Below are positions 43,564-52,122 of a stretch of DNA of 59,562 nt, one piece after another. The stretch lies in contig JAFEEG010000039.1 of assembly GCA_018241225.1 (NCBI GenBank), positions 1 to 59,562 on the forward strand, written 5' to 3'. Both the position numbers and the translations under genes were made by a program. The notes beneath the pieces were generated by a model. It did no database searches, was not told the DNA's origin, and saw nothing but the letters and a program-made list of their open reading frames with translations. Position 1 is the stretch's first letter. Each line of letters opens with the position of its first letter. The DNA comes from Pseudomonadota bacterium (GTDB lineage: Bacteria > Pseudomonadota > Gammaproteobacteria > Burkholderiales > Burkholderiaceae_C).

Positions 43564-44553
43564 TCAATCTGCCGTGATGCCCGTCGCGCTCACCACCTTC
43601 TTCCAGCGCGCGACGTCGCTTTGCACCAGATTGCCCAGCTGCTCGGGCGTACCGGTGCTGACCTGCAAGCCCTGCTGCGCGAGTTCGGCCTTGACCTCGG
43701 GCGTGTTCATCACCGCCACGAAGTCGGCGTTCAGCCGCGCCACCAGCTGCGGCGGCGTGCGCGCCGGCGCCAGCACGGCGTACCAGGCGTTGACCACGTC
43801 CATGTCGGCAAAGCCCTGCTCGCGGAAGGTGGGCACGTCGGGCAGCTGGCTGCTGCGCTGTTCGCCGGTAACGCCCAGCAGCCGCAGCTTGCCCGCCTGG
43901 GCGTGCGTGCGCACCGAGGGAACCGAGGCGAACATCAGGTCCACATGGCCGGCCATCAGGTCGGTGATGGCGCCTGAAATGCCTTTGTACGGCACGTGGG
44001 TGAACGACACGCCGTACGAAGTCTTGAGCAGCTCCATCGCCAGGTGGTGCGGCGTGCCGTTGCCCGGCGTGGCGTAGTTCAGCTTGCCGGGGTGGGCCTT
44101 GCCGTAGGCGATGAGCGACTTCATGTCACTCACCTGCAGGGCGGGATTGACCGCCAGCGCCATGTTGGCCTCGGCCAGCTTGGCAATGGGCGCGAAGTCG
44201 CGCAGCGCGTCGTAGGGCAGGCTCTTGTAGATGGCCGGCGTGATGGTGTGCGTGTTGATGGCCATCAGCAACGTGTGGCCGTCGGGCTGGGCCTTGGCTG
44301 CGAAGGCCGTGCCCAGGTTGCCGCTTGCGCCGGGGCGGTTGTCCACCACCACCGGTTGGCCCCAGCGTGCCGCCAGGCGCGGACCGATGATGCGTGCAAT
44401 GGTGTCGCTGCCGCTGCTGGGGGTAAAGGGCACCACCAGCGTGACGGGCCTGGAGGGAAAGGCCGCGCCTTCGGCCTGCGCACCGGTGCTGGCCATGGTG
44501 CCGCCCAGCGCCAGTGCCAGCAGCGCCGTCGTTGTCGTCGTCGTCTTGTTCAT
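43564..44553 (-). CDS. Bug-family (TctC-like) periplasmic binding protein
   Basis: The 329-residue protein has a signal peptide preceded by a Thr run (MNKTTTTTT) and cut near STGAQA. The Bug pattern is evident: FPSRPVTLVVPFTPSSGSD, then VVDNRPGASGNLG, YATPGNGTPHHLAME and FTHVPYKG. Such proteins bind carboxylates in the periplasm. No TctA/TctB membrane subunits are present in the window, so it is an orphan, as most Bug proteins are. It lies inside the aromatic operon, its start overlapping the decarboxylase stop by 4 bases, which implies that the substrate or a precursor is a carboxylate. Confidence 0.95.
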   Translation of the reverse strand: MNKTTTTTTALLALALGGTMASTGAQAEGAAFPSRPVTLVVPFTPSSGSDTIARIIGPRLAARWGQPVVVDNRPGASGNLGTAFAAKAQPDGHTLLMAINTHTITPAIYKSLPYDALRDFAPIAKLAEANMALAVNPALQVSDMKSLIAYGKAHPGKLNYATPGNGTPHHLAMELLKTSYGVSFTHVPYKGISGAITDLMAGHVDLMFASVPSVRTHAQAGKLRLLGVTGEQRSSQLPDVPTFREQGFADMDVVNAWYAVLAPARTPPQLVARLNADFVAVMNTPEVKAELAQQGLQVSTGTPEQLGNLVQSDVARWKKVVSATGITAD

Positions 44554-45569
44554 GCCGCGCTCCTTGCCGGTGCGGGCGCCAGCTTCAGCAGCTTCTCGGC
44601 GTTGCCGTGGGCGACCTTGGCGCGCTCGCTCTGGGCAATCGGCAGGTTCGAGAACCAGCGTGCGGCTTCCATGTTCGATTCGAAGGGGTAGTCGACCGAG
44701 AACAGGATGTTGTCCCAGCCCACCACGCTGGCGGTGCACATCAGCTCGGGCGTGGAGAACACGCCCGAGGTGGTCACGCGGAAGTGGTCGATGAAGGTGT
44801 TGCGCACCGACTTCTTCAGGTGTGGCGACTTCGGCGTGAGCCGCCCGTCGGCACGCCACAGCGCAAAGGGCAGCAACTCGCCCATGTGGCCGATCACCAT
44901 GCGCAGGTTGGGGAAGCGGTCGAACACACCCGACAGAATCAGCCGCAGCACGTGCGTGGCCGTCTCCACCGCATAGCCCCACGAGGCGTAGCCCAGTTGC
45001 GGAAAGTCCTTGTAGTAGGCCTCGAACACCAGCGGATGTGGGTTGGAGGGGTGCAGGTAGATCGGCACGTCCAGCGCCTGTGCGGCCTCGAAGATGGGCC
45101 AGAAGCGCGCATCGTCCAGGTAGGCGCCGCGCGTGTGGCCGTTGATCATCGCGCCCTTGAAGCCCATGCGCTGCACGGTGCGCTCCAGCTCGGTCGCAGC
45201 CGCCTGCGGCGCGCCGGTGGACAGCGTGGCAAAGGCCGCCAGGCGCGTCGGGTGGCGGGCCACCGCCTCGGCCAGGTAGTCGTTGGCGGCGCTGGCGAGG
45301 GCCGCGGCCTGCTCGCCGTCCTCGATCTCCTGGGTGCCGGGCTTGGTGTGCGAGAGCACCTGCAGGTCGATGCCCGCGCGGTCCATCTCGGCAATGCGCA
45401 TGTCGCCCACTTCATCGAGCCCGGGCACGCGCGAGGGCGCGAGCAGGGCGCGGTCGGTCTCGTCATAGGTGGCCATGAGGCCGTCGTAGACAAAGTGCTC
45501 TTCCAGTGCAATGAGCCGCACCGGCGGCGGCACATAGACCTGCGTGAGTTGGGGGGAGGGTGTGCTCAT
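44550..45569 (-). CDS. Amidohydrolase of the gamma-resorcylate/5-carboxyvanillate decarboxylase type
   Basis: The 339-residue ACMSD-superfamily protein has the decarboxylase metal motif E23-x-H25 (ALEEHF) instead of the H-x-H of hydrolases. H173 (YLHPSNP), H228 (IGHMGE) and D293 (FSVDYPFES) follow. This set matches non-oxidative hydroxybenzoate decarboxylases such as gamma-resorcylate decarboxylase and LigW. It would remove CO2 from a hydroxylated aromatic acid. Start and stop overlap its neighbours by 4 bases on each side, so it is translationally coupled to the extradiol dioxygenase and the Bug protein. The exact acid is unknown. Confidence 0.88.
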   Translation of the reverse strand: MSTPSPQLTQVYVPPPVRLIALEEHFVYDGLMATYDETDRALLAPSRVPGLDEVGDMRIAEMDRAGIDLQVLSHTKPGTQEIEDGEQAAALASAANDYLAEAVARHPTRLAAFATLSTGAPQAAATELERTVQRMGFKGAMINGHTRGAYLDDARFWPIFEAAQALDVPIYLHPSNPHPLVFEAYYKDFPQLGYASWGYAVETATHVLRLILSGVFDRFPNLRMVIGHMGELLPFALWRADGRLTPKSPHLKKSVRNTFIDHFRVTTSGVFSTPELMCTASVVGWDNILFSVDYPFESNMEAARWFSNLPIAQSERAKVAHGNAEKLLKLAPAPARSAA

Positions 45570-46525
45570 GCTGCTGTCTCCGGGGGATGCTCGTGATTGG
45601 TGATGAAGTCTTCTGGCAGCGCGGGGCCCCACACGTAGAGCGAGTCCTCGGGCGGATGGTCGGCTGCGGGCCAGTCGACGTCGTGCGCAATGAAGTCGAT
45701 GTCGAAGGAGTATTCGGCGTAGCTGCCCCAGGGGTCGCGCACGTACTGGAAGTAGTTGGAGCCAAGCACATGCCGCCCCATGCCCCAGCCACGGTCGAAG
45801 CCGGCGCTGCGCATCTGCTCGGCGCCGCAGCCCACTTCGTCGATGCTGCCCACGGTCCAGCTCGAATGGTGCAGTCCCGGCGCGTGCGACTTGGCGAAGG
45901 CCACCAGGTGGTGGTCGCTGCCGTGCGCGCCATGCAGGAAGGCGATGAGGTCCTGCGAGCGATCCGACAGGCGCAGCCCCAGGATCTCGGTGCAAAAGCG
46001 CAGCATGCGCGGCACGTCGGCGCTGAAGAACAGAAGGTGCGACAAGTGGCGCGGCCGCACCGCGCGCACCTTGCTGCGTGCGGGCGCCGCGCCCTGGCCG
46101 GGTGGCACGCTGCTGCGGTTGGCCGCCCGGGCCTTGGCACTGGGCGATACCTTGGCCGCCACCACCAGTTGCAACGGCGTGCCGTCGGGGTTGCGCAGCC
46201 ACAGGCCCGTGCCGTCGGACAGCGGGTGCGGCGCGCAGGCCAGCCCATGGCGGTCGATGCGATCGCGAAACACCGGCAAGTCTTGTTCATGAATGCCGTA
46301 GCTCAGGTACTCCAGCCGCTTGGTCGGCCCGCCCGCATGCACCGAGCCCCAGCAATGCGGATGGCCGGCGGTGTACAGGTCCAGCCTTTCGCCAACCTGC
46401 CGTGCCTCCAGGCCGAAGGCCGCGTAGAAGCGGCGGGCCTCGGCCAGGTCTGGCACGCTGAAGGCGAAGCGGTGCACCGAATGCACGCCGATGGCGCCGG
46501 CACGGCGCGAAGTCGCGTGGTTCAT
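45566..46525 (-). CDS. Type I extradiol ring-cleavage dioxygenase (VOC family)
   Basis: The 319-residue two-domain vicinal-oxygen-chelate protein has a complete extradiol site in the C-terminal domain: Fe ligands H163 (RHLSH), H220 (GLHHSSW) and E271 (YAEY). It also has an acid/base His at 206 (SDHHLVAF), H252 (GMGRH) and Y269. The arrangement parallels BphC. It should cleave a catechol next to one hydroxyl. A poorly conserved Ala/Ser/Pro-rich linker (about 127-155) joins the domains. It follows the flavin hydroxylase with a 4-base overlap and would take its product. Confidence 0.92.
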   Translation of the reverse strand: MNHATSRRAGAIGVHSVHRFAFSVPDLAEARRFYAAFGLEARQVGERLDLYTAGHPHCWGSVHAGGPTKRLEYLSYGIHEQDLPVFRDRIDRHGLACAPHPLSDGTGLWLRNPDGTPLQLVVAAKVSPSAKARAANRSSVPPGQGAAPARSKVRAVRPRHLSHLLFFSADVPRMLRFCTEILGLRLSDRSQDLIAFLHGAHGSDHHLVAFAKSHAPGLHHSSWTVGSIDEVGCGAEQMRSAGFDRGWGMGRHVLGSNYFQYVRDPWGSYAEYSFDIDFIAHDVDWPAADHPPEDSLYVWGPALPEDFITNHEHPPETAA

Positions 46526-48147
46526 GCGCTGCGCCCCGAAATGCGGCGCAGCAACGCCTGGCCGTCGGCGGGCCAGTCGTTGCCGCGCCAGGCCACGTGC
46601 TGGTCGGGCCGCACCAGCGTGTAGCGAGTGGGGTAGAGGCTGGCGATGCCGCCTTCTTCCGGCCGCAGCACGGCCAGCGGCAGGCCGCAGGCGCCGGCAG
46701 CGGCGCTGGCGGCGGCCAGGTCATCGTCGCGGCTGCCGCTGCTGGCCACCAGGGTGAAGCCCTGGCCGAAGTGGTCGTACAGCGAGCTGCCGTCGTGGCG
46801 CCACGCGTGCGGCGCCAGGCCGCCGGGGCGCGAGCTGGGCACGTAGTTGATGAAGTCCGCCGGTGGCGCGCTCGTGCCGTCGGGCACGATCACCGGCGAG
46901 TCCTCGTAGCGGTAGCCCAGCACCACGCCCAGCGTCATGAACTCGCGCATCTTGCTCATGCCGATGCGCTGGCCGATCTCGCTTCGCACGGCGTTGCCCG
47001 CTTCGCCGGCGTCCTCCAGTCCGGCGGCGGCCAGCTGGTTGCCTAGGATGGCGTGGTTGGCCTCGGCTTCGGCCATCACCCATTCGTGAACCGGGCGGCG
47101 CTCGGCCTCGTAGCTGTCCAGCAGGGCGGCGCCGCCCCAGCCTTGCAGCATTGCGGCCAGCTTCCAGCCCAGGTCCACGCCGTCGGCCACGCCCATGTTC
47201 ATGCCGTAGCCGCCGAAGGGCGGATGCAGGTGGCAGGCATCGCCGGCCAGGAACACGCGGCGGTCGCGGTAGGTGTTGGCGATGAGCCGGCTGGCCACCC
47301 ATTCGTCGGTGCTCAGCACTTCGTAGGGCAGGTCGATGCCGGTGGCGCGGCGGATGAGCGCGGGCGCATCCAGGTCTGCCAGCCGCACGCCCTTGGGCAC
47401 CTGGGTGGGCATGAAGAACCACGTGTCGCCGCGATCCATGGGGCCGATCAGGCTGGGCATGTCGTCGTTGATCTGCCAGTACATGATGGCCGGGCCATGC
47501 GGATGCGCCTGGGCCAGGCCCGGCGCGCGAAAGACGATGTTGTAGTTGCGCGAAAGCCCGTATCGGCCGTCCATGCGCGCGCCGATCAGCTCGCGCACCG
47601 TGCTGCGGGCGCCGTCGGCACCCACCAGGTAGGCCACGCGCATGGTGCTGTCTTCGCCGCTGGCCTTGTCGTGCAGGCGGGCGAGCACGCCCTCGCCATC
47701 TTGCGTCAGGCCCCGCAGCTCGCAGTTGAAGCGGATGTCCACGCCCGGCAGCGACTGGGCATGCGCGCGCATCACTTCTTCCACCGTGTATTGCGGAATC
47801 CACTGCGCGTGCTCGGAATACAGCGGGTTGCGCCCGGGGGCGCAGTACATCGCGTTTTCGAAGCGGGCCAGTTCATGGCCGGCCAGGCGGGTGCAGAACA
47901 CCACGTTGGACGGGTACTGCACGCCCAGCGGCGATGCGTCGCGCAGCTGGTCGGCAATGCCCCAGCGGCGCATGTGCTCGCGGGTGCGCACATTGGTGGT
48001 CTTGGCGCGCGGCGCATAGCCCACGCGGTCGTTGCGCTCGATCACCTGGCAGCGCACCCCGCGCTGGCCCAGTTCGATGGCCAGCGCCAGTCCGACCGGG
48101 CCGGCGCCGACGATCAGCATAGGCAGCGGCCGAGTTGTCTCATTCAT
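46522..48147 (-). CDS. FAD-dependent aromatic monooxygenase (PheA/TfdB/MhpA type)
   Basis: The 541-residue class A flavin hydroxylase has the Rossmann GAGPVGL (14-20), the DG motif near 178 (LVGADGARSTVRE) and the GD motif at 302-303 (FLAGDACHLHPPFGGYGMNM). A thioredoxin-like C-terminal region completes it. It hydroxylates a phenolic ring using NAD(P)H and oxygen, giving the catechol for the next gene's dioxygenase. It leads the aromatic operon and is divergent from a LysR gene. Substrate is not predictable beyond a phenolic compound. Confidence 0.93.
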   Translation of the reverse strand: MNETTRPLPMLIVGAGPVGLALAIELGQRGVRCQVIERNDRVGYAPRAKTTNVRTREHMRRWGIADQLRDASPLGVQYPSNVVFCTRLAGHELARFENAMYCAPGRNPLYSEHAQWIPQYTVEEVMRAHAQSLPGVDIRFNCELRGLTQDGEGVLARLHDKASGEDSTMRVAYLVGADGARSTVRELIGARMDGRYGLSRNYNIVFRAPGLAQAHPHGPAIMYWQINDDMPSLIGPMDRGDTWFFMPTQVPKGVRLADLDAPALIRRATGIDLPYEVLSTDEWVASRLIANTYRDRRVFLAGDACHLHPPFGGYGMNMGVADGVDLGWKLAAMLQGWGGAALLDSYEAERRPVHEWVMAEAEANHAILGNQLAAAGLEDAGEAGNAVRSEIGQRIGMSKMREFMTLGVVLGYRYEDSPVIVPDGTSAPPADFINYVPSSRPGGLAPHAWRHDGSSLYDHFGQGFTLVASSGSRDDDLAAASAAAGACGLPLAVLRPEEGGIASLYPTRYTLVRPDQHVAWRGNDWPADGQALLRRISGRSA

Positions 48148-48212
48148 TCCTTGTCCTCGGCTTACAAGCAGATGGGGCGGATCGTAGGAAGCGGCGGCTG
48201 ATCGCCAAAGAT

Positions 48213-48229
48213 GCTGGAAATGCGCCAGC
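48213..48229. promoter_or_regulatory. Palindrome in the LysR/flavin-hydroxylase divergent region
   Basis: GCTGG (48213-48217) and CCAGC (48225-48229) form a perfect inverted repeat with a 7-base spacer, 66 bases from the hydroxylase start. Within the same 203-base divergent region, ACTC (48305-48308) and GAGT (48318-48321) form a second, AT-richer palindrome near the LysR start. Either could be a LysR recognition or activation site; this is unproven. Confidence 0.45.
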
Positions 48230-48350
48230 GATGCTCAAAACGCATCGAGGCCCGCGGGCTTGTACCCGGAGCGGGTTTGCACCGAGAGACGCCAGTGATT
48301 CAAAACTCGAACAATTTGAGTAGTGAAGTGCTTTTGATGAATCAGACGAG

Positions 48351-49244
48351 ATGAAACTCAACACAGTTCGCGATTTCCTGGCCGTGGCCGAGCGCGGCAG
48401 CATGCGGGCCGCGGCGCGCCAGCTCAGCCTGGCGCAGCCGGCCATGACACGCAGCATCCAGGAGCTGGAAAAGGAACTGGGCGTGGAGCTGTTCGAGCGC
48501 CGTGCGCGCGGCGTGGCGCTCACGCCCATGGGCGAGGTCTTCCTGCGCCGTGCCCAGGCCCTGCGTGCCGAGATGCGGCGCGCGCAGGAGGAGATGGACC
48601 AGCTCAAGGGCGAGCGCCATGGGCACCTGCGCATCTGCCTGTCCAGCGGCTCGCACATGGCGCTGCTGCCCAATGCGCTGCGGCCCTTCCGCCAGCGCTT
48701 TCCGAACGTGGCGCTGGAGATCATCGACACGGTGCTGCCACGCGTGGAGCGCGACCTGATCGGCGGCACGTTGGACGTCTACATCGGCCCCTCGTACGAC
48801 GAGGTGGCGGGCGAGCTGGTGTCCGAGCGGCTGTTCGACAACGAGCGCATCGTGCTGGCCCGCAAGGGCCATCCGCTGTCGGGCGCGAAGTCGCTGGCCG
48901 AGCTGGTCGATGCCGAATGGGTGACCACCTCGGTCACGCACCGGGCCGAGGACGAGATCGTGCCCATCTTCACCCAGCGAGGCCTGCCGGCGCCCAAGAT
49001 CGTGGTGCAGGGCCACTCGGCGCTGACCTTCTTCTTCATGATCGCGTACTCCGACCTGCTGATGATGCTGCCCATCCAGTGGGAACGCACACCGCCGTTC
49101 GCGGGCCTGCTCTCGCGCATCGATGTGGGCGAGCGGCTGATGGCGCCGCCCATCTCCATCGTGCGCCGCTCGGCGCTGCCGCTCACGCCGGCGGGCGAGT
49201 ACTTCTGCGACATGATCCGGCGCGCGGCACTGCACCGCGAGTGA
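48351..49244 (+). CDS. LysR-family transcriptional regulator
   Basis: The 297-residue protein has the LysR winged helix-turn-helix at the N-terminus (about 1-60: LNTVRDFLAVAERGSMRAAA, AQPAMTRSIQELEKELGVEL, FERRARGVALTPMG). A periplasmic-binding-like effector domain follows. It is divergent from the aromatic operon with a 203-base shared region, the standard arrangement for a LysR activator of degradation genes. It probably responds to the operon's substrate or an intermediate. Confidence 0.95.
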   Translation: MKLNTVRDFLAVAERGSMRAAARQLSLAQPAMTRSIQELEKELGVELFERRARGVALTPMGEVFLRRAQALRAEMRRAQEEMDQLKGERHGHLRICLSSGSHMALLPNALRPFRQRFPNVALEIIDTVLPRVERDLIGGTLDVYIGPSYDEVAGELVSERLFDNERIVLARKGHPLSGAKSLAELVDAEWVTTSVTHRAEDEIVPIFTQRGLPAPKIVVQGHSALTFFFMIAYSDLLMMLPIQWERTPPFAGLLSRIDVGERLMAPPISIVRRSALPLTPAGEYFCDMIRRAALHRE

Positions 49245-49402
49245 GGTATCGGCGGGCGGCGCAGACCGGGGCTAGTGGAGGTTCAGGTGACGGAGATGCG
49301 CGGGTTCGCTGCGGTGGTCGGCTTCGTGCCCCTGAGCGGAAGTTCAGATTCCCCAGAAACAGACGTTCGGGCGCAGCATGAATTTCCGGGTTCGCCGAAC
49401 GC

Positions 49403-49840
49403 CTATGGATTCGAGCGTACCAACGAGCCCTTTTCGAGAATCAAGGGCGAATCAGTTCTGTCGGCTCCGACCTGAACTTCGCGAAGTGTTTGCCATTGCA
49501 GCTTACCGTTCGCGAGCTTTGCTTTGCCCATGACAATCGTTCCGTCTCGCCCGCTTGTGACTACAAGAACGGCTGTGCTTCCCACAACGGTGCCAACTAC
49601 TGGTCCTTCCTCGTTGAGACGGCCGCAGTCAACCGTTGCCATTGAACGTGAGCCGGAAATGGAGTCGCCTGTCTGCTGCAACGTGAAGGCAGCGATGCCG
49701 CATTCGGCGCCGCGTTGACGCTCCGATGCGCTTCGAAGGTCAATGGCCCATCGACCTCCGAATGGCTCCGCCGCCAAGGCCAAGCTGCCACTCACAAGAA
49801 CACCTGCGACAAGAGTCAATCTGAAAATGTAGTGGGCCAT
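49403..49840 (-). CDS. Small exported protein of unknown function
   Basis: The protein has 145 residues from the ATG that directly precedes a signal peptide (YIFRLTLVAGVLVSGSLALA). The frame is open to 49885 without a better start. The mature part is a small beta-rich domain (FTLQQTGDSISGSRSMATVD, VVGTVVGSTAVLVVTSGRDG, KLQWQTLREV) with two cysteines that could form a disulfide. It resembles generic small periplasmic proteins that lack a named family. It lies in a lower-GC patch and is not linked to either flanking operon. Confidence 0.65.
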   Translation of the reverse strand: MAHYIFRLTLVAGVLVSGSLALAAEPFGGRWAIDLRSASERQRGAECGIAAFTLQQTGDSISGSRSMATVDCGRLNEEGPVVGTVVGSTAVLVVTSGRDGTIVMGKAKLANGKLQWQTLREVQVGADRTDSPLILEKGSLVRSNP

Positions 49841-49913
49841 GGGTGCAAAGTGTGGGGCTGGCAGGTGACTGCTTGTGGCCGTCAATCGGACATGGGCCGA
49901 CCATTCCTTGCCA

Positions 49914-50147
49914 TCATGGGAAGGTCAAGTCCAACCCGAGCATCCTGCCAAGGCCAAAGGTGAAGACCGAGAGGACCAGGAGCAACAGCACGAAAATTGC
50001 GGCCACCTTGCCGCCCCCGCGCAGCACTGTGCCCTTCGTCTCCTTCCCCTTCTTCCCTCGCTCATAGTGCCACTTGATGGCGAAGAACATTCCCGCACCG
50101 AACACGAGAACTTTGAACGCAATGAAGACAACGGGGACCCAATCCAT
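49914..50147 (-). CDS. Small two-TM membrane protein of unknown function
   Basis: The 77-residue protein has one hydrophobic helix at each end (WVPVVFIAFKVLVFGAGMFF and VAAIFVLLLLVLSVFTFGLG), separated by a basic loop (KWHYERGKKGKETKG). An alternative ATG at 50174 would add nine residues. No family is recognised. It is a plausible real gene because of the clean membrane topology, but evidence is limited to that. Confidence 0.55.
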   Translation of the reverse strand: MDWVPVVFIAFKVLVFGAGMFFAIKWHYERGKKGKETKGTVLRGGGKVAAIFVLLLLVLSVFTFGLGRMLGLDLTFP

Positions 50148-50265
50148 CGTGCTGAGTATCTCTGAGCTTGGCACCCTGGTTCAAGGCATCGGATGTCTGG
50201 TCTTGCCGAAGCCCGCCGGCGCCGGTTCGATGCCCTGGGTGGTCACAGGCTTCGGTCGCTCAGTA

Positions 50266-50668
50266 TTAGCGAAGCGATATGCCCCACACATCGTCTTGCT
50301 TGACCACAATCCAGAGGTTGGCGTGACGGCTCAGTTCCACATCGCTGTCTGATCGTCGGGTGTACGTGACGAGGAAATGAACTTTGTCCTGGCTGGCCAG
50401 GACCGGTACTTTCGATTCGTATCGGGTAGATGCCCACCCTGTGCTATTCAGCCTCACGAAAAATCCGCTGATTGGGTTCGTCCCAAAGCAGGGTCTCGGA
50501 CCCCGAAATCATCACATGTGGGAAGTGAAGTTGGGCATCCATCCCAGCCAAATCCAGTGAATTGAACGCCTCTGTAAATTGGTCAAGGCAACGCGCGGCT
50601 TCTTCAACTACATCTGGGTCAATCGAGCTGTCGCTCGTTTTGCTAACAAAGGAGAGAAAGCTGCTCAT
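50266..50668 (-). pseudogene. Frameshifted NTF2/SnoaL-like gene
   Basis: Two overlapping minus-strand frames make one NTF2-like protein. The first (50668 down) reads CLDQFTEAFNSLDLAGMDAQ, then FPHVMISG and ends LLWDEPNQRIFREAE. The second continues FVRLNSTGWASTRYESKV, then VHFLVTYTRR and ends LWIVVKQDDVWGISLR. Removing one base from the run of five A (50459-50463, T on the coding strand) joins them in frame as QRIFVRLNSTGWA. The parts match consecutive regions of small SnoaL-like proteins. Either a true frameshift or a homopolymer sequencing error is responsible. Confidence 0.72.
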
Positions 50669-50903
50669 ATCGTGTCTCAGCCCACTGTTGGAGGGGAGCC
50701 ATGTTATGCGCAGCAGCCATCGCTGAGCATGTCGTCATTCGAGAGGACTGCTTCTGGGCCGGAAGGCGCCGAACCACCCGGCCCAGTGATGCCGAGTGAC
50801 TATCGCTGACAGCATTTCCGCATCTTCTTCGCAGAGGTCGGGGCCCCTACGCTTGGCGCCCATCCGAGACCCAAGGGGCACTGCGCCCCGAAGAAGGAGA
50901 CAC
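50669..50903. other. Leader region of the Liv operon
   Basis: These 235 bases carry no supported gene. GGGGC (50875-50879) and GCCCC (50885-50889) form a small hairpin immediately before the ribosome site AAGAAGGAG of the binding-protein gene. It may influence translation. The operon promoter should lie upstream, but no convincing pair of boxes is visible. Confidence 0.4.
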
Positions 50904-52097
50904 ATGCTCGTCGAACCGCGCAAACCGCTGGCAGCCGCCGCACTCGCGCTGGCCCTGGCCGCAAGCCTTGCCGCCGCGGCCGCCCTGGCCCAGCAGCCCG
51001 CACCACTTCGCATCGGCTACCTCAACACCTTCTCCGGGCCGATCGGCCCGCTGGGGCAGGACATGTACGACGGCTTCATGCTCGGTGTCGAGCAGGCCGG
51101 CGGCAAGCTCGGCGGCGTGCCGGTGGACATCATCAAGCAGGACGACCAGTTCAAGCCCGAGGTGGCCAACCAGATCGTCCAGAAGCTGATCGAGAAGGAC
51201 AAGGTGCCCATCATCACCGGCGTGGCCGGCTCCAACGTGATGATGGCCGTGCAGCGCGCGGTGGCCGAGAAGGAGGTGTTCCTGGTGGGCGCCAACGCCG
51301 GCCCGTCGGAGCTGGCGGGCGCGCAGTGCTCGCCCCTGCGCTTCATCGCCTCGTGGCAGAACGACAGCTGGGCCGAGGCCGCCGGCAAGTACGCCAGCGA
51401 CAAGGGCTACAAGAAGATGCTGCTGGTGGCCTCGAACTACCAGGCCGGCAAGGACGCGGTGGCCGGCTTCAAGCGTTTCTACAAGGGCCAGGTGGTCGAC
51501 GAGATCTACCCCGGCGTGACGCAGCCCGACTTCTCGGCCGAGCTCACGCAGATCGGCGCGGACAAGCCCGATGCGGTGTTTGCCTTCGTGCCAAGCGGCG
51601 GCATCAACTTCATCCGCCAGTACCAGCAGGCGGGGCTGCTCAAGTCGGTGCCGCTGCTCACCGTGGGCATGGCCGACGGCACCACGCTGCCGGCGCTCAA
51701 GGAGTCGGCGCTGGGCATCCAGAGCGTGCATTTCTGGGCGCCCGACACCGACAACCCGGTGAGCCGGCAGTTCGTCGATAGCTTCGAGAAGAAGTACGGC
51801 CGCATTCCCTCCAACTTTGCGGCGCAGGGCTACGACTCGGCCCTGCTGCTGGACGCCGCCATCGGACGGGTGAAGGGCGACGTGTCCGACAAGAAAGCCT
51901 TCACGGCCGCGCTCAGGCAGGGCAGCGACAAGTCGGTGCGCGGGCAGCTTCGCTTCGGCAACAACAACTTCCCCATCAACGACTGGTACGCCTTCGAGGT
52001 GGCCAAGGACGCCAAGGGCCGCGTCAGCCTCAAGACCGTGGCCACGCCCCTGAAGGGCTACCAGGACTCCTACCACGATAAGTGCGCGATGAAGTGA
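50904..52097 (+). CDS. ABC transporter substrate-binding protein, Liv type
   Basis: The 397-residue periplasmic binding protein (Peripla_BP_6) has a signal peptide (LAAAALALALAASLAAAAAL, cut after AQQ). The mature start is LRIGYLNTFSGPIGPLGQDM, with IITGVAGSNVMMAVQRAV further on. The start follows GAAGAAGGAGACAC. Many members of this group bind aromatic or organic acids rather than leucine, which fits the downstream catabolic genes. It opens an operon whose permeases and ATPases come after two dehydrogenases. Confidence 0.94.
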   Translation: MLVEPRKPLAAAALALALAASLAAAAALAQQPAPLRIGYLNTFSGPIGPLGQDMYDGFMLGVEQAGGKLGGVPVDIIKQDDQFKPEVANQIVQKLIEKDKVPIITGVAGSNVMMAVQRAVAEKEVFLVGANAGPSELAGAQCSPLRFIASWQNDSWAEAAGKYASDKGYKKMLLVASNYQAGKDAVAGFKRFYKGQVVDEIYPGVTQPDFSAELTQIGADKPDAVFAFVPSGGINFIRQYQQAGLLKSVPLLTVGMADGTTLPALKESALGIQSVHFWAPDTDNPVSRQFVDSFEKKYGRIPSNFAAQGYDSALLLDAAIGRVKGDVSDKKAFTAALRQGSDKSVRGQLRFGNNNFPINDWYAFEVAKDAKGRVSLKTVATPLKGYQDSYHDKCAMK

Positions 52098-52122
52098 TTG
52101 ATCGCGCTGCCGCCCACGACCC

